A stretch of 64,000 bases of DNA from Microbacterium galbinum (GCF_023091225.1 NZ_JAHWXM010000001.1:1364001-1428000); one strand, 5' to 3'. Shown: positions 25,979 through 34,136, counted from the stretch's first letter. Numbers and translations are program-made. The notes: generated by a model from the letters alone, not told the origin.

Positions 25979-26193
25979 GCAAGTCGATCGAGAGGTTCGT
26001 AAGCGGAAGGTCCCCTGACCCACCCTCGTCACGACGATCGGCACGCGGTGATGCGAGATGCGCGGTGCGCGATCACCTGTGCGGCGTGCGGGGCTGCGCG
26101 ATGCGAGATCAGGGCTGCCCTCCGCCCACAGGTGCCGGGACTTGCCCCTCCCGGCGGGGGTTGTGCCCGCCTCGTCGTGACTACCGACTTCCG
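25979..26193. other. Intergenic stretch without a gene
   Basis: No convincing coding frame. It holds a 10-bp direct repeat GATGCGAGAT at 26050-26059 and 26100-26109 within GATGCG/TGCGCG-rich sequence, and a weak CCCC/GGGG hairpin near 26145-26160 that might end the DIP1984 transcript. Confidence 0.6.
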
Positions 26194-26658
26194 CTACTCC
26201 TCCAGATCGTTCGTCCAGTTCGCCTGCTGGATCCGGTTGTCGAGTTCGCGCAGCTCCTGCGCGACCCGATCCGCGTTCGCCCGCAGCTCCGCCACGGGGA
26301 GCGCCGAGATCTGTCGCAGCTCCGAACGCATCTGCCGGGGGAACTGCGTGTTGCCGGATGCGGATGCCGCGGCATCCGTCAGCAGTGAATGCCGGAGCCG
26401 CAGCACGTCCCGCGTCGCGAGCGCGTCGGTCATCGTGCCGTCGGTCCCCAGATCGAGCCGTGCATTCGTGGCGTTGATCCGGCGGATCAAATCGCGCAGC
26501 CGTGCGAGGTCGGCTTCGGCGTCGACCAGCAGTGCGTTCGCGTCCTCGGAGGGCTCCTCCCCCTCCTGGAAACGGGCGTTCGCTGTGATCCGCGCGCGAA
26601 GCTGTTCGATCCGGCGCTGCAGATCGGCCCGTGCGGTGAGTGCCTCGGCGACTTTCAT
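26194..26658 (-). CDS. DIP1984 family protein
   Basis: 154-aa helical protein of the DIP1984 family, named after a Corynebacterium diphtheriae protein; function unknown. It is a long charged coiled coil: MKVAEALTARADLQRRIEQL, then DLARLRDLIRRINATNARL and REL(D)NRIQQANW at the end, all family-typical. ATG at 26658 gives the usual MK(V/L)AEAL start; an ATG three codons upstream is possible but leaves no room for its ribosome site. Probably cytoplasmic. Confidence 0.9.
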   Translation of the reverse strand: MKVAEALTARADLQRRIEQLRARITANARFQEGEEPSEDANALLVDAEADLARLRDLIRRINATNARLDLGTDGTMTDALATRDVLRLRHSLLTDAAASASGNTQFPRQMRSELRQISALPVAELRANADRVAQELRELDNRIQQANWTNDLEE

Positions 26659-26710
26659 ACGCCCCATCCTTCCAAATCGACGTCGTAACACAACGTCACG
26701 GACGAGGCGG

Positions 26711-27019
26711 TCACCGTGAGCGCAGCAACGACGCCTTCTCGGGGTGCGCCGAGAACCAGTCGGCAACGTACCAGCAGACCGCGTCGACCTTGCGGTCACC
26801 CCGCTCCTCGATCTCGGCGACCGCACCCTCGACGACCGTCCCGGCATAGCCGTGGCCGCGGAAAGTCGGGATCGTGAAGGCCCGAGTGAGCGCGATGGTG
26901 CGACCGTCGTCGCGGTAGTCGAGCACGCTCACGAGCTGCCCGTCGCGGGTCAGCGTGTAGCGGGAGGCGTCCTTCTCGTCGGTGAGGATGAAGCCGGAGG
27001 CGAGCGTCGATTTCGTCAT
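26711..27019 (-). CDS. Short GNAT-type acetyltransferase (YjdJ/Gtn-like)
   Basis: 102-aa compact N-acetyltransferase-like protein. RAFTIPTFRGHGYAGTVVEGAV contains the acetyl-CoA loop R-G-H-G-Y-A and AVCWYVADWFSAHPEKASLL is the C-terminal motif of the GCN5-related COG2388 family. The substrate is unknown. ATG at 27019 is seven bases after TAACGT, so the transcript is probably leaderless; a longer N-terminal frame would cross the divergent leader-ORF promoter. Confidence 0.88.
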   Translation of the reverse strand: MTKSTLASGFILTDEKDASRYTLTRDGQLVSVLDYRDDGRTIALTRAFTIPTFRGHGYAGTVVEGAVAEIEERGDRKVDAVCWYVADWFSAHPEKASLLRSR

Positions 27020-27026
27020 CGGAACC

Positions 27027-27032
27027 ACGTTA
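27027..27032 (-). promoter_or_regulatory. Near-leaderless -10 (TAACGT) of the short GNAT gene
   Basis: TAACGT with a seven-base spacer before ATG at 27019. Confidence 0.5.
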
Positions 27033-27083
27033 CGCCCGCCGCGCGATCGTGTGGTCGTTTTGACACGGGCCGACACGATCGGA

Positions 27084-27089
27084 CATAAT
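27084..27089 (+). promoter_or_regulatory. -10 (CATAAT) of the leader ORF and winged-helix gene
   Basis: CATAAT, six bases (all C), then ATG at 27096. The transcript would start at the leader ORF's first base and run on into the regulator gene. Confidence 0.6.
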
Positions 27090-27095
27090 CCCCCC

Positions 27096-27197
27096 ATGAC
27101 CACCAACGCACGCCCTTTGTCCGCCCAGGAGGCGAACGGGACTGCCGGGATGATGATGCCCGGTCGCGTTGGCATGTGTTGCCGAATGTGCAGCTGA
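27096..27197 (+). CDS. Cys-rich leader ORF upstream of a winged-helix regulator
   Basis: 33-codon ORF placed exactly six bases after CATAAT, so it should be translated as a leaderless mRNA. The product starts MTTNARPLSAQEANG, has three consecutive Met codons and ends PGRVGMCCRMCS, with three Cys in the last six residues. A stem-loop follows 19 nt after its stop and the next gene starts 148 nt downstream. This layout resembles cysteine-codon attenuator leaders known in mycobacteria; the regulatory role here is inferred. It matches no protein family I recognise. Confidence 0.6.
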   Translation: MTTNARPLSAQEANGTAGMMMPGRVGMCCRMCS

Positions 27198-27216
27198 ACG
27201 AACAGCCACCCGCCCG

Positions 27217-27248
27217 ACCCCGTCCCTCGCGATCTTCGAGGCAGGGGT
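27217..27248 (+). promoter_or_regulatory. Stem-loop between leader ORF and winged-helix gene
   Basis: Nested stem ACCCC/GGGGT enclosing CCTCG/CGAGG with a seven-base loop, 19 nt past the leader stop. There is no T-run, so a Rho-type or translational attenuator is more likely than an intrinsic terminator. Confidence 0.55.
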
Positions 27249-27345
27249 CCCCGAGCATCCACCCTTTGCTCGCTTCCCGGCTCGCCCCGGTCATTCATGC
27301 AACGCATCAGAGCCCATCGGCTCACGTCCTGAGGACTTCATCATC

Positions 27346-28056
27346 ATGTCGAACATCGCACTTCTCGAGCGTCCCGCCACCGCCCCGCTGCGCACCGTTC
27401 CCGCACGCACCGAGGCAGACGCACCGTTGAACACCGCCGCCGATCTTCCCGCCGCCCGTTCGCCGCGCGGCTTCGCCCTCTACGTCGGTCTCGACGAGAT
27501 CAAGGCCGCCGAGGCCGGCGTGAGCCTTCCGCTGCTCGTCGACGCCCTCCGCCGCACGCTCGCCGAGCTCGCCCCTGGCGCCGAGACGCACGCCACGGTG
27601 GCCCTCGCCCCGCACGGCTCCGGCGGCAAGGACCTCGACGTGGTGCGTCTCGCCCTGCACGAGCCCGGCGCGATCGCCCGTACCAAGGCCGCGGCCGAGG
27701 ACGACGCCGTCGACGAAGAGGGCGGCGTGACGGTCGACATCTCGCGCAAGCGCGTGCTCATCGACGGCGAGTCCGCAGCGTTCACCTACAAGGAGTTCGA
27801 GCTGCTGCAGTACCTCGTGCTCCGCGAGGGCCGCACGATCGAGCGCTCGGAACTGGTCTCGGCCCTGTGGCAGGCCCAGGACGACGAAACGCCCGGTGAG
27901 CGCACGATCGACGTGCACGTTCGCCGACTGCGCGCCAAGCTCGGCCGCTACGAGGACATCGTCCGCACCGTGCGCGGCATCGGCTACCGCTTCGATCGCC
28001 ACGCCGATGTCGTCATCCGCTACGGACACGGCACCCCCTCGCCCGACCGCTTCTGA
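27346..28056 (+). CDS. Winged-helix (OmpR/PhoB-type) transcriptional regulator
   Basis: 236-aa protein. The C-terminal ~95 residues are a typical OmpR winged helix: VDISRKRVLIDGESAAFTYKEFELLQYL, SELVSALW and ERTIDVHVRRLRAKLG with VRGIGYRF. The N-terminal ~130 residues do not show the Asp/Lys set of a receiver domain; FALYVGLDEIKAAEAGVSL is instead an unrecognised alpha/beta region, so it is probably not phosphorylated. Start ATG is preceded by GAGGAC. It follows the Cys-rich leader ORF on the same predicted transcript. Confidence 0.88.
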   Translation: MSNIALLERPATAPLRTVPARTEADAPLNTAADLPAARSPRGFALYVGLDEIKAAEAGVSLPLLVDALRRTLAELAPGAETHATVALAPHGSGGKDLDVVRLALHEPGAIARTKAAAEDDAVDEEGGVTVDISRKRVLIDGESAAFTYKEFELLQYLVLREGRTIERSELVSALWQAQDDETPGERTIDVHVRRLRAKLGRYEDIVRTVRGIGYRFDRHADVVIRYGHGTPSPDRF

Positions 28057-28090
28057 CCCGCGCACCCATCGCTCTGTCGGACGCCCGACG

Positions 28091-28096
28091 TAGGGT
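28091..28096 (+). promoter_or_regulatory. Leaderless -10 (TAGGGT) of the DNA glycosylase gene
   Basis: TAGGGT, six bases, ATG at 28103. Confidence 0.7.
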
Positions 28097-28102
28097 GGGC
28101 GC

Positions 28103-29056
28103 ATGACGATGACAGCGGATGCCGATGCGGCCGAGGCCGCGCGCGCTCCGCACGAGATCGTGTACCGACCGGAGCATCCGCTCGACCTGCTGCGGACCGT
28201 GGGGATGCTGCGTCGCGGGCGGAACGACCCCACGACCGTCATCGACGGCGGCGTCATCTGGCGCGCTCTGCGCACCCCCTCCGGCATCGCGACGATCGCA
28301 CTCCGCGCCTCTTCGGGAGAGGTGCGGGCGACCGCCTGGGGCCCGGGAGCCGGCGATGCTCTCGACCGGGTCCCCCGGCTCTGCGGGGCCGACGACGACG
28401 CAGAGGGCTTCGATCCGACCCGGCATCCGCTGATCGCCGATGCCGCCCACCGTCACCCCGGTCTGCGGCTCACGCGTACCGACGAGGTGTTCGACGCGCT
28501 CGCATGCGCGATCATCGAGCAGAAGGTCACGGGCATGCAAGCCTTCGGGGCCTGGCGTTACCTCGTCACCCGCTACGGCGAGCGCGCCCCCGGCCCGACC
28601 CCGCGTCCGATGCACGCCGCTCCCCCGCATTCCGTCTGGCGCACGATCCCGTCGTGGATCTGGCAGCGCGCCGGCGTCGAGCCGCCGCAGTCGAAGACGC
28701 TCGTGCGCGCGGCGCAGCGCGGCGACAGCATCGAACGCGCCACGCGCGCCGCAGAGACCGGCGTCGACCGCGACCGCGTGCTCGCCAGCCTGCCCGGGAT
28801 CGGCCTCTGGACCTCGGCCGAGACGCGCATCCGCGCGCTCGGAGATGCGGATGCCGTGAGCGTCGGCGACTATCACCTGGCGCACCAGGTCGGTTATGCA
28901 CTGACCGGCACGCGCACGGACGACGACGGGATGCTCGCGCTCCTCGCCCCGTGGGCGGGCCATCGGCAGCGGGTGCTCCGCCTCATCCACGCCAGCGGCG
29001 TGCAGGAGCCGCGCCGAGGTCCGCGCCTCGCGCCCGAGGACCACCGCGCCCGCTAG
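28103..29056 (+). CDS. AlkA-like DNA-3-methyladenine glycosylase (HhH-GPD)
   Basis: 317-aa base-excision repair enzyme. The helix-hairpin-helix LASLPGIGLWTSAETRIRALG is followed by the catalytic loop DAVSVGDYHLAHQVGYAL, in which the Asp of GDYHLA is the catalytic acid. DACAIIEQKVTG-like sequence (ALACAIIEQKVTGMQA) precedes it. No Cys cluster is present, so there is no Fe-S site. It should remove alkylated bases such as 3-methyladenine. Start ATG is leaderless after TAGGGT. It is followed by two small genes on the same strand. Confidence 0.92.
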   Translation: MTMTADADAAEAARAPHEIVYRPEHPLDLLRTVGMLRRGRNDPTTVIDGGVIWRALRTPSGIATIALRASSGEVRATAWGPGAGDALDRVPRLCGADDDAEGFDPTRHPLIADAAHRHPGLRLTRTDEVFDALACAIIEQKVTGMQAFGAWRYLVTRYGERAPGPTPRPMHAAPPHSVWRTIPSWIWQRAGVEPPQSKTLVRAAQRGDSIERATRAAETGVDRDRVLASLPGIGLWTSAETRIRALGDADAVSVGDYHLAHQVGYALTGTRTDDDGMLALLAPWAGHRQRVLRLIHASGVQEPRRGPRLAPEDHRAR

Positions 29057-29059
29057 CCC

Positions 29060-29065
29060 TAGGCT
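29060..29065 (+). promoter_or_regulatory. Leaderless -10 (TAGGCT) of the 69-aa membrane protein
   Basis: TAGGCT, six bases, ATG at 29072. The spacing favours this ATG over a GTG at 29066. Confidence 0.65.
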
Positions 29066-29071
29066 GTGACC

Positions 29072-29281
29072 ATGAACCCGTCTCGTCGTCGACTCGCGCT
29101 CCGCCTGATCGTCACCGTCGGCCTGCTGGTGCTGGGCGTCGTGATCGGCCTGATCTTCCAGAACGTCTGGCTCGGCGTGCTGCTCGCCGCCATCGTCTGG
29201 ATCGGGTGGTTCCTCGGCTACGAGTCGCGGCGCGGGCACAACGCCGGCGTCAACGACGAGGACCACGGTATCGAGCTCTGA
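29072..29281 (+). CDS. Small two-helix membrane protein
   Basis: 69-aa hypothetical protein. A basic start (MNPSRRRLALR) precedes two hydrophobic segments, LIVTVGLLVLGVVIGLIF and VWLGVLLAAIVWIGWFLGY, followed by a charged tail ending DEDHGIEL. By the positive-inside rule both ends are probably cytoplasmic. No family is recognised. The stop overlaps the start of the VOC gene by one base (TGATG), so the two are translated together. The leaderless promoter lies in the 15-bp gap after the glycosylase gene. Confidence 0.8.
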   Translation: MNPSRRRLALRLIVTVGLLVLGVVIGLIFQNVWLGVLLAAIVWIGWFLGYESRRGHNAGVNDEDHGIEL

Positions 29282-29685
29282 TGCCCCTCCTCGATCATCT
29301 CGGCATCACGGTCGCCGACCTCGAACGCGGGCGCGCCCAGTTCGCCCCGGTGCTCGCCGCGCTCGGCTTCGCGATCGGTTACGGCGACGATCACTCGCTC
29401 TCCTGGAACAAGGATGACGAGACCGAGCTGATTCTCATGGCACCGCGCGACGACGACCCCGAACCGCACCGTCACGGACGCGTCGGCTGGCAGCACCTGG
29501 CGTTCGCCGTCGACTCCCGCGACGACGTCGAACGACTGCACGCCATCGCCGTCACGGCCGGCTGGACACCCGTGCGCGAGCCGAAGGAGTACCCGCGCTT
29601 CACCGAGCGGTACTACGCCTCGTTCGTCGAGGACGACGGCGGCATCCGCATCGAGTTCATGCACAACCCTCCGCGCGACGTTTGA
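29281..29685 (+). CDS. VOC family (glyoxalase-like) protein
   Basis: 134-aa vicinal-oxygen-chelate protein. It has the paired beta-alpha-beta modules: MPLLDHLGITVADLERGRAQF with metal-ligand-type His6, HVGWQHLAFAVDSRDDVE-like sequence (GWQHLAFAVD) with a second His, and IRIEFMHNP with a terminal Glu. Members include glyoxalases, fosfomycin/bleomycin resistance proteins and dioxygenases; the reaction is not evident. Translationally coupled to the small membrane protein. The following promoter -35 overlaps its stop codon. Confidence 0.88.
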   Translation: MPLLDHLGITVADLERGRAQFAPVLAALGFAIGYGDDHSLSWNKDDETELILMAPRDDDPEPHRHGRVGWQHLAFAVDSRDDVERLHAIAVTAGWTPVREPKEYPRFTERYYASFVEDDGGIRIEFMHNPPRDV

Positions 29686-29711
29686 CACCCACCCCGCCCG
29701 CCCCCTAATGT
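29682..29711 (+). promoter_or_regulatory. Consensus promoter of a short transcript before rtcB
   Basis: TTGACA (29682-29687, overlapping the VOC stop) and TAATGT (29706-29711) with an 18-bp spacer. Transcription should start near 29718, ~40 nt before the 32-aa ORF. Confidence 0.7.
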
Positions 29712-29758
29712 TGCAAGGCTGCGCCGACCGGTGCAGCACTCAGCCGAGGAGACGACGC

Positions 29759-29857
29759 ATGACCGCCCTGCGGAATCAGCCCATCGCCACGGTCGCAGCC
29801 CTTCCGCAGAAGCGCCACGACCGCGATGAGTCGTACCCTCCGGCGCGCGCCGTGTGA
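29759..29857 (+). CDS. Free-standing 32-aa ORF with own promoter and terminator
   Basis: 32-codon ORF beginning MTALRNQPIATVAAL and ending SYPPARAV, with GAGGAG eight bases before its ATG. It lies between a consensus promoter and a terminator, so the whole transcript is only ~190 nt. The peptide is hydrophilic, with no signal or membrane segment and no family I recognise. It may be a real small protein, a leader peptide for rtcB attenuation or part of a small RNA. Expression is supported by the signals; function is unknown. Confidence 0.55.
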   Translation: MTALRNQPIATVAALPQKRHDRDESYPPARAV

Positions 29858-29875
29858 CAGCATCCGCTGTCCCCT

Positions 29876-29907
29876 GCCCCGCACCGTCAGGTCCGGGGCT
29901 TTTTTTA
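29876..29907 (+). terminator. Intrinsic terminator before rtcB
   Basis: GCCCCG/CGGGGC stem (29876-29881 with 29894-29899) followed at once by seven T. It is the clearest U-tract terminator in the window and lies 43 nt before the rtcB start. Confidence 0.88.
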
Positions 29908-29950
29908 TGAGTGCCCGACCTGTGACTGAACATCACGAAGGAAAGGAATC

Positions 29951-31120
29951 ATGGAGAAGCTCTCCGCGCGGCTGCTGTCGTGGGCGTCGCTGATCGACGA
30001 GAAGACACTCGATCAGGCGCACACCACGGCACGCATGCCGTTCATCCACCCGCACCTGGCACTCATGCCCGATGCGCACCTCGGCAAGGGGGCGACGGTC
30101 GGCTCGGTCATCCCGACGCTCGGCGCCATCATCCCCGCCGCCGTCGGGGTCGACATCGGCTGCGGCATGATCGCCGTCCGCACGCAGTTCACGAAGAGCG
30201 ACGTCGCCGGACGCGACCTCGCGCCGCTGCGGGTGCAGATCGAGCGCGCCGTACCGCTGTCGGCCGGCCACCACAACAACAAGATCGTCGCCACCGCCGA
30301 GCCCCGCATCGCGGAGCTCGAAGCGCTCGCCGAGCAGAACGGGTTCGACCCCGAGTCCTACGCCAAGAACTGGCGACTGCAGCTCGGATCGCTCGGCTCC
30401 GGGAACCACTTCATCGAGGTCTCCCTCGACGAGCTCGACCGGGTGTGGCTGTTCCTGCACTCGGGTTCGCGGGGTGTGGGCAACCGGATCGCCGGCCACC
30501 ACATCGCGGTGGCACAGCGGCTGGCGAAGCAGTGGTGGATCGAGCTTCCCGACCCCGACCTGGCCTACCTGGTCGAAGGCACGCCGGAGTTCACGCGATA
30601 CATCCGGGAACTCCGGTGGGCCCAGCACTTCGCGCTGCTGAACCGGGAGGAGATGATGGATCGGGTGATCCGGCAGGTGTCCGACTTCGTCGGCGCACCC
30701 GTCGACGAGCAGGAGCGGATCAACTGCCACCACAACTTCACCGAGTCGGAGAAGCACTTCGGCAAGCGGGTGTGGGTGTCGCGGAAGGGCGCGATCCAGG
30801 CGGATGCCGGTCGGCCCGGGCTCATCCCGGGATCGATGGGCACGGCGTCGTACGTGGTCGAGGGGAAGGGTGACCCGCTGTCGCTGAACTCCTCGCCTCA
30901 CGGTGCCGGTCGGGAGTACTCCCGGTCGGCGGCGCGGCGCACGTTCACCCACGAGCAGCTGCGGGAGGCCATGGTCGGGATCGAATTCCGCGACACGGAT
31001 GCCTTCATCGACGAGATCCCGCAGGCGTACAAGCCGATCGATCGGGTGATGGCGGATGCCGAGAGCCTCGTGACGATCCGGCACACGCTGCGGCAGATCG
31101 TGAACGTCAAGGGGAACTGA
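29951..31120 (+). CDS. rtcB: RtcB family RNA-splicing ligase
   Basis: 389-aa GTP- and Mn2+-dependent ligase joining 2',3'-cyclic phosphate and 5'-OH RNA ends. Metal ligands are visible: PDAHLGKG, VGVDIGCGM with Cys71, GSGNHFIEV with His153, and FLHSGSRG; the guanylation region is near AIHGVGN-like sequence with IPGSMGTASYVVEG. It is the shorter bacterial form lacking the archaeal N-terminal extension. No archease or RtcA/R gene is adjacent. A U-tract terminator 43 nt upstream implies either read-through control or an independent promoter. Confidence 0.93.
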   Translation: MEKLSARLLSWASLIDEKTLDQAHTTARMPFIHPHLALMPDAHLGKGATVGSVIPTLGAIIPAAVGVDIGCGMIAVRTQFTKSDVAGRDLAPLRVQIERAVPLSAGHHNNKIVATAEPRIAELEALAEQNGFDPESYAKNWRLQLGSLGSGNHFIEVSLDELDRVWLFLHSGSRGVGNRIAGHHIAVAQRLAKQWWIELPDPDLAYLVEGTPEFTRYIRELRWAQHFALLNREEMMDRVIRQVSDFVGAPVDEQERINCHHNFTESEKHFGKRVWVSRKGAIQADAGRPGLIPGSMGTASYVVEGKGDPLSLNSSPHGAGREYSRSAARRTFTHEQLREAMVGIEFRDTDAFIDEIPQAYKPIDRVMADAESLVTIRHTLRQIVNVKGN

Positions 31121-31225
31121 TCTCCCTGCACAGGGGGGCGTGATTCGTGGGTCATCCACGGGTCACGTCCCCGTGTAGATGTCACCCTGCGGACGCTGGC
31201 AGACTGCTCGGATGGCAGCCGGCGA

Positions 31226-32689
31226 TCAGACGACCGGCGACGCCTCGACCTCGGCGGGACGATCCGTGAACGCCGTCTTCGGTACGAAGACGAGAGTGAC
31301 GGCGGCCACCAGGGCAGTGACGCCGCACACGATCCACACGGTGAAGTACCCGGCGAGCGACCCGGCGGTGCCCTCGGCCGCCGCACCGGCCGATTCGGCC
31401 ACGCCGTTCAACAGCGCGATGCCGAACACGCACGACGCGATCGCCCCGCCCACGGTCTTGACCGAGTTCGTCAGGCCGGTCGCCACGCCCGTCTGCGTGG
31501 CGGGCGCACCGGATGCCGCCGCCGCGGGAAGCGCAGCCACGAGCGCTCCGGAGCCGAGTCCGGCGATCACCATGTTCGTCACGACCTGCGCGTAGGTGTC
31601 GTGGAACGGCAGGAACAGCAGGAACCCGATCCCGACCAGGAGCGACGCGCCCATCAACGTGAGCCGGGGCGTGGTGCGACGGGCGACCAGCGGGAACAGG
31701 AGCGCGCCGGCGATCATCGCGATCAGATAGAGCCCGATGATCAGCGAGGTCTGGAAGCCGGAGGTGCCCAGTCCGTAGCCGTGCACACCCGGGTCCGTGC
31801 GCGCGAAGGTCGACAGCGGAGCCTGCGCGCCGAGCACGCTGACGCCGAAGAGACCGGCGGTAAGGAACACCGGGCCGAGGGCCGGTGAGCGGAACATGCG
31901 CACGTCGATCAGCGGATCGTCGCGGCGGAGCTCCCAGAGCACGAACGGCACGACCAGCACGATCCCGAGCAGCACCACCGCCCACGACCACGGGTTCACG
32001 AGGCCGCCCTCGAGGCGCAGCAGGCTGAGTCCACCGGTGAAGCACACGAGGGCGAGCGAGATGAGGATGAGCCCGACCGTATCGAACGCACCGCCCGTGG
32101 GGTCGGGCGACTCCTTCACCCCGAACAGGATGACGAAGAAGCAGACGACGATGAGGATCGCCGGCACGAGGAGCACGACCGTCAGCGGCAGCACGTCGAC
32201 GAGTGCACCTCCGGCGAGCGCCCCGAGGATCGCTCCCCCCTCGAGGGCGGCGACGAGGAGACCGGCGGCCTTCGCCGTGATCGTGGAGCGCCCCTCCATC
32301 CGGCGCGACCGCGACCAGATCAGGGCGATCTCGAGCGGGAGCCAGACGACGTAGAAGCCCATGAGCGTCCACGCGACGAGGAAGACCCCGAACGAGTCGG
32401 TGAACGGCAGCACGAGTGCTGCCGCGGCGGTGAGGGCCGTCGAGATCAACAGCATCCGCTTGTGGCCGACCATGTCGCCGAGCTTCGCGAAGGCGGGCAC
32501 CACCAGGGCCGACAGCATGAGCTGCGTGCCCTCGAGCCAGTTCACGTCGGCGTCGTGGATGCCGAGGTGCCGGGCGATGTCGGTGAGCATCGGGGTGTAG
32601 TACCCCTGCAGCACGCCGCTGGTGAACTCGACGAACGCGAGGTAGCCGACGACGGCGGCCAGAGTGCCCAGTGTGCGCGTGCGCGTCAT
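31226..32689 (-). CDS. MFS transporter
   Basis: 487-aa major-facilitator transporter. It has about 14 hydrophobic segments and a motif A-like loop FAKLGDMVGHKRMLLIST; the N-terminal LAFVEFTSGVLQGYYTPM and the DADVNWLEGTQLMLSALVV helix resemble DHA2-like and related actinobacterial exporters. The start ATG at 32689 follows CAGGAG; twelve further in-frame residues upstream look untranslated. Substrate unknown. It lies after, and on the same strand as, the M20 peptidase gene, 52 nt downstream, so the two could be co-transcribed. Confidence 0.9.
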   Translation of the reverse strand: MTRTRTLGTLAAVVGYLAFVEFTSGVLQGYYTPMLTDIARHLGIHDADVNWLEGTQLMLSALVVPAFAKLGDMVGHKRMLLISTALTAAAALVLPFTDSFGVFLVAWTLMGFYVVWLPLEIALIWSRSRRMEGRSTITAKAAGLLVAALEGGAILGALAGGALVDVLPLTVVLLVPAILIVVCFFVILFGVKESPDPTGGAFDTVGLILISLALVCFTGGLSLLRLEGGLVNPWSWAVVLLGIVLVVPFVLWELRRDDPLIDVRMFRSPALGPVFLTAGLFGVSVLGAQAPLSTFARTDPGVHGYGLGTSGFQTSLIIGLYLIAMIAGALLFPLVARRTTPRLTLMGASLLVGIGFLLFLPFHDTYAQVVTNMVIAGLGSGALVAALPAAAASGAPATQTGVATGLTNSVKTVGGAIASCVFGIALLNGVAESAGAAAEGTAGSLAGYFTVWIVCGVTALVAAVTLVFVPKTAFTDRPAEVEASPVV

Positions 32690-32741
32690 CGCGACTCCTG
32701 CTTCTCGTGGGGCCCCCGGACCCATCGAGGGGCGACTGAGA

Positions 32742-34088
32742 TCACACTAGCCGTTCGAGGAGAGCGCGATGGAACCGCTCTCCCCGCGCGAGGGCGGCGA
32801 TCTCGACGTTCTCGTCGACGCCGTGGATCGATGCCCGCTGGGCGTTCGACATCTCGAGGGGAGCGAAGCGGTACACCGCAGGGGCGAAGCGATGGAAGTG
32901 CCGGGAATCCGTCGCCGCCATCATCACGTACGGCACGGCCGGCACGCCCGGATGCGAGATCTCGAGCGCCTCGGCGAGCAACGCAAACTGCGCGTTCTCG
33001 GTCGACGATTCGGGCGACGGTTCGCTCGCCTCGACGACCTCGACCTTCACGAGCGGGTCGCGCACGCGCCGACGCACGCGCAGCACCGTCTGCTGCGTCG
33101 TCTCTCCGAGCGCGATGCGCAGGTTGACGGTGGCGGATGCCTGCGACGGGAGCACGTTCGCCGCGGTCCCGCCCGACTGCATCGTCGACGCGACGGTCGT
33201 GCGCACGAGCGCCGCCGGCTCTCCCCCGAGCGCGGCGAAGACCCGCGCCGTCAGCAGCGGCGCGGAGGCGAGCACCCGGAGCAGATGCCGCGCCGACCCG
33301 GGCGTCTGATCGGCGAGGCGCGACAGCATCCGAAGGATCGCCGTCGACGCCCGCGGCCGGAACGTCGTGGGGCCCAGCCGATCGACCGCGCGCGCGATGC
33401 GCCGCACCGCCGTGAGGGTCGGCGGGGCGGAGGCATGACCGCCGTCCCCGCGGGCCGAGAGCCGCACGGTCATCACGCCCTTCTCGCCGACGCCGATCAT
33501 CGCCGCACGCCCGGGTACGAACGGCAGGGGCGCATCGACCACCGCTCCTCCCTCGTCGACGACGAGCCAGGGAACGATGCCGCGGTCGCGCAGCACTGCG
33601 GCGATCTCCTGCGCCGCGTGCCCGTAGGTCTCCTCGTTGCCACCGAACGACAGGTAGACATCGCGCGCTGGGACGAAACCGTCGGCGAGCAGGTTCTCGA
33701 CGGCTTCGAGCACGACGATCAATGGCCCCTTGTCGTCGAGCGCGCCCCGCCCGTACACGATGCCATCGGCGATCACACCGGCGAAGGGAGGATGCGTCCA
33801 GGCATCGCTCTCGTCGACCGGGACGACGTCGTAGTGAGCCATCAGCACGACCGGCCCCTCGGATGCCTCCGCCCTCCCACGCCAGTGGAAGAGGAGCCCG
33901 AAATCGGTGTGGCGCTCGAGCGCGAGACTCTCGTGCGTCAACGGGTAGAGCTCGGCGATCAGGGCGACGAAGGCGTCGAACGGCTCCCGTCCCCGCTCTA
34001 CGAGCTCGGCCGAGACGGTCGGCAGCTGGATCATCCGCGAGAGGCGTTCATCGATGCCGGGGCGCACGGTGGGGGTCACGTTCGCCAT
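32742..34088 (-). CDS. M20 family metallopeptidase/deacylase
   Basis: 448-aa zinc hydrolase. Metal and catalytic residues are visible in LMAHYDVVPVD (His, Asp), GRGALDDKGP (bridging Asp), FGGNEETYG (Glu pair) and the C-terminal SIHGVDENV (His). GDGGHASAPP is the lid domain start. Such enzymes cleave dipeptides, N-acyl amino acids or carboxypeptidase substrates. ATG at 34088 gives MANVTPTVRPGIDERLS; no strong ribosome site or leaderless -10 is seen. Divergent from the FUSC gene 48 nt away. Confidence 0.9.
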   Translation of the reverse strand: MANVTPTVRPGIDERLSRMIQLPTVSAELVERGREPFDAFVALIAELYPLTHESLALERHTDFGLLFHWRGRAEASEGPVVLMAHYDVVPVDESDAWTHPPFAGVIADGIVYGRGALDDKGPLIVVLEAVENLLADGFVPARDVYLSFGGNEETYGHAAQEIAAVLRDRGIVPWLVVDEGGAVVDAPLPFVPGRAAMIGVGEKGVMTVRLSARGDGGHASAPPTLTAVRRIARAVDRLGPTTFRPRASTAILRMLSRLADQTPGSARHLLRVLASAPLLTARVFAALGGEPAALVRTTVASTMQSGGTAANVLPSQASATVNLRIALGETTQQTVLRVRRRVRDPLVKVEVVEASEPSPESSTENAQFALLAEALEISHPGVPAVPYVMMAATDSRHFHRFAPAVYRFAPLEMSNAQRASIHGVDENVEIAALARGERFHRALLERLV

Positions 34089-34124
34089 CGTATCGACCGT
34101 GTCCGCCTCCGCAGGAGCGAGGGG

Positions 34125-34130
34125 GAGAAT
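34125..34130 (+). promoter_or_regulatory. Leaderless -10 (GAGAAT) of the FUSC gene
   Basis: GAGAAT, six bases, GTG at 34137. Confidence 0.5.
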
Positions 34131-34136
34131 GGAGGG

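Noticed and set aside
26050..26109. Iteron-like origin
   Set aside because: Only two copies of the 10-bp GATGCGAGAT repeat, with no AT-rich stretch or replication gene.
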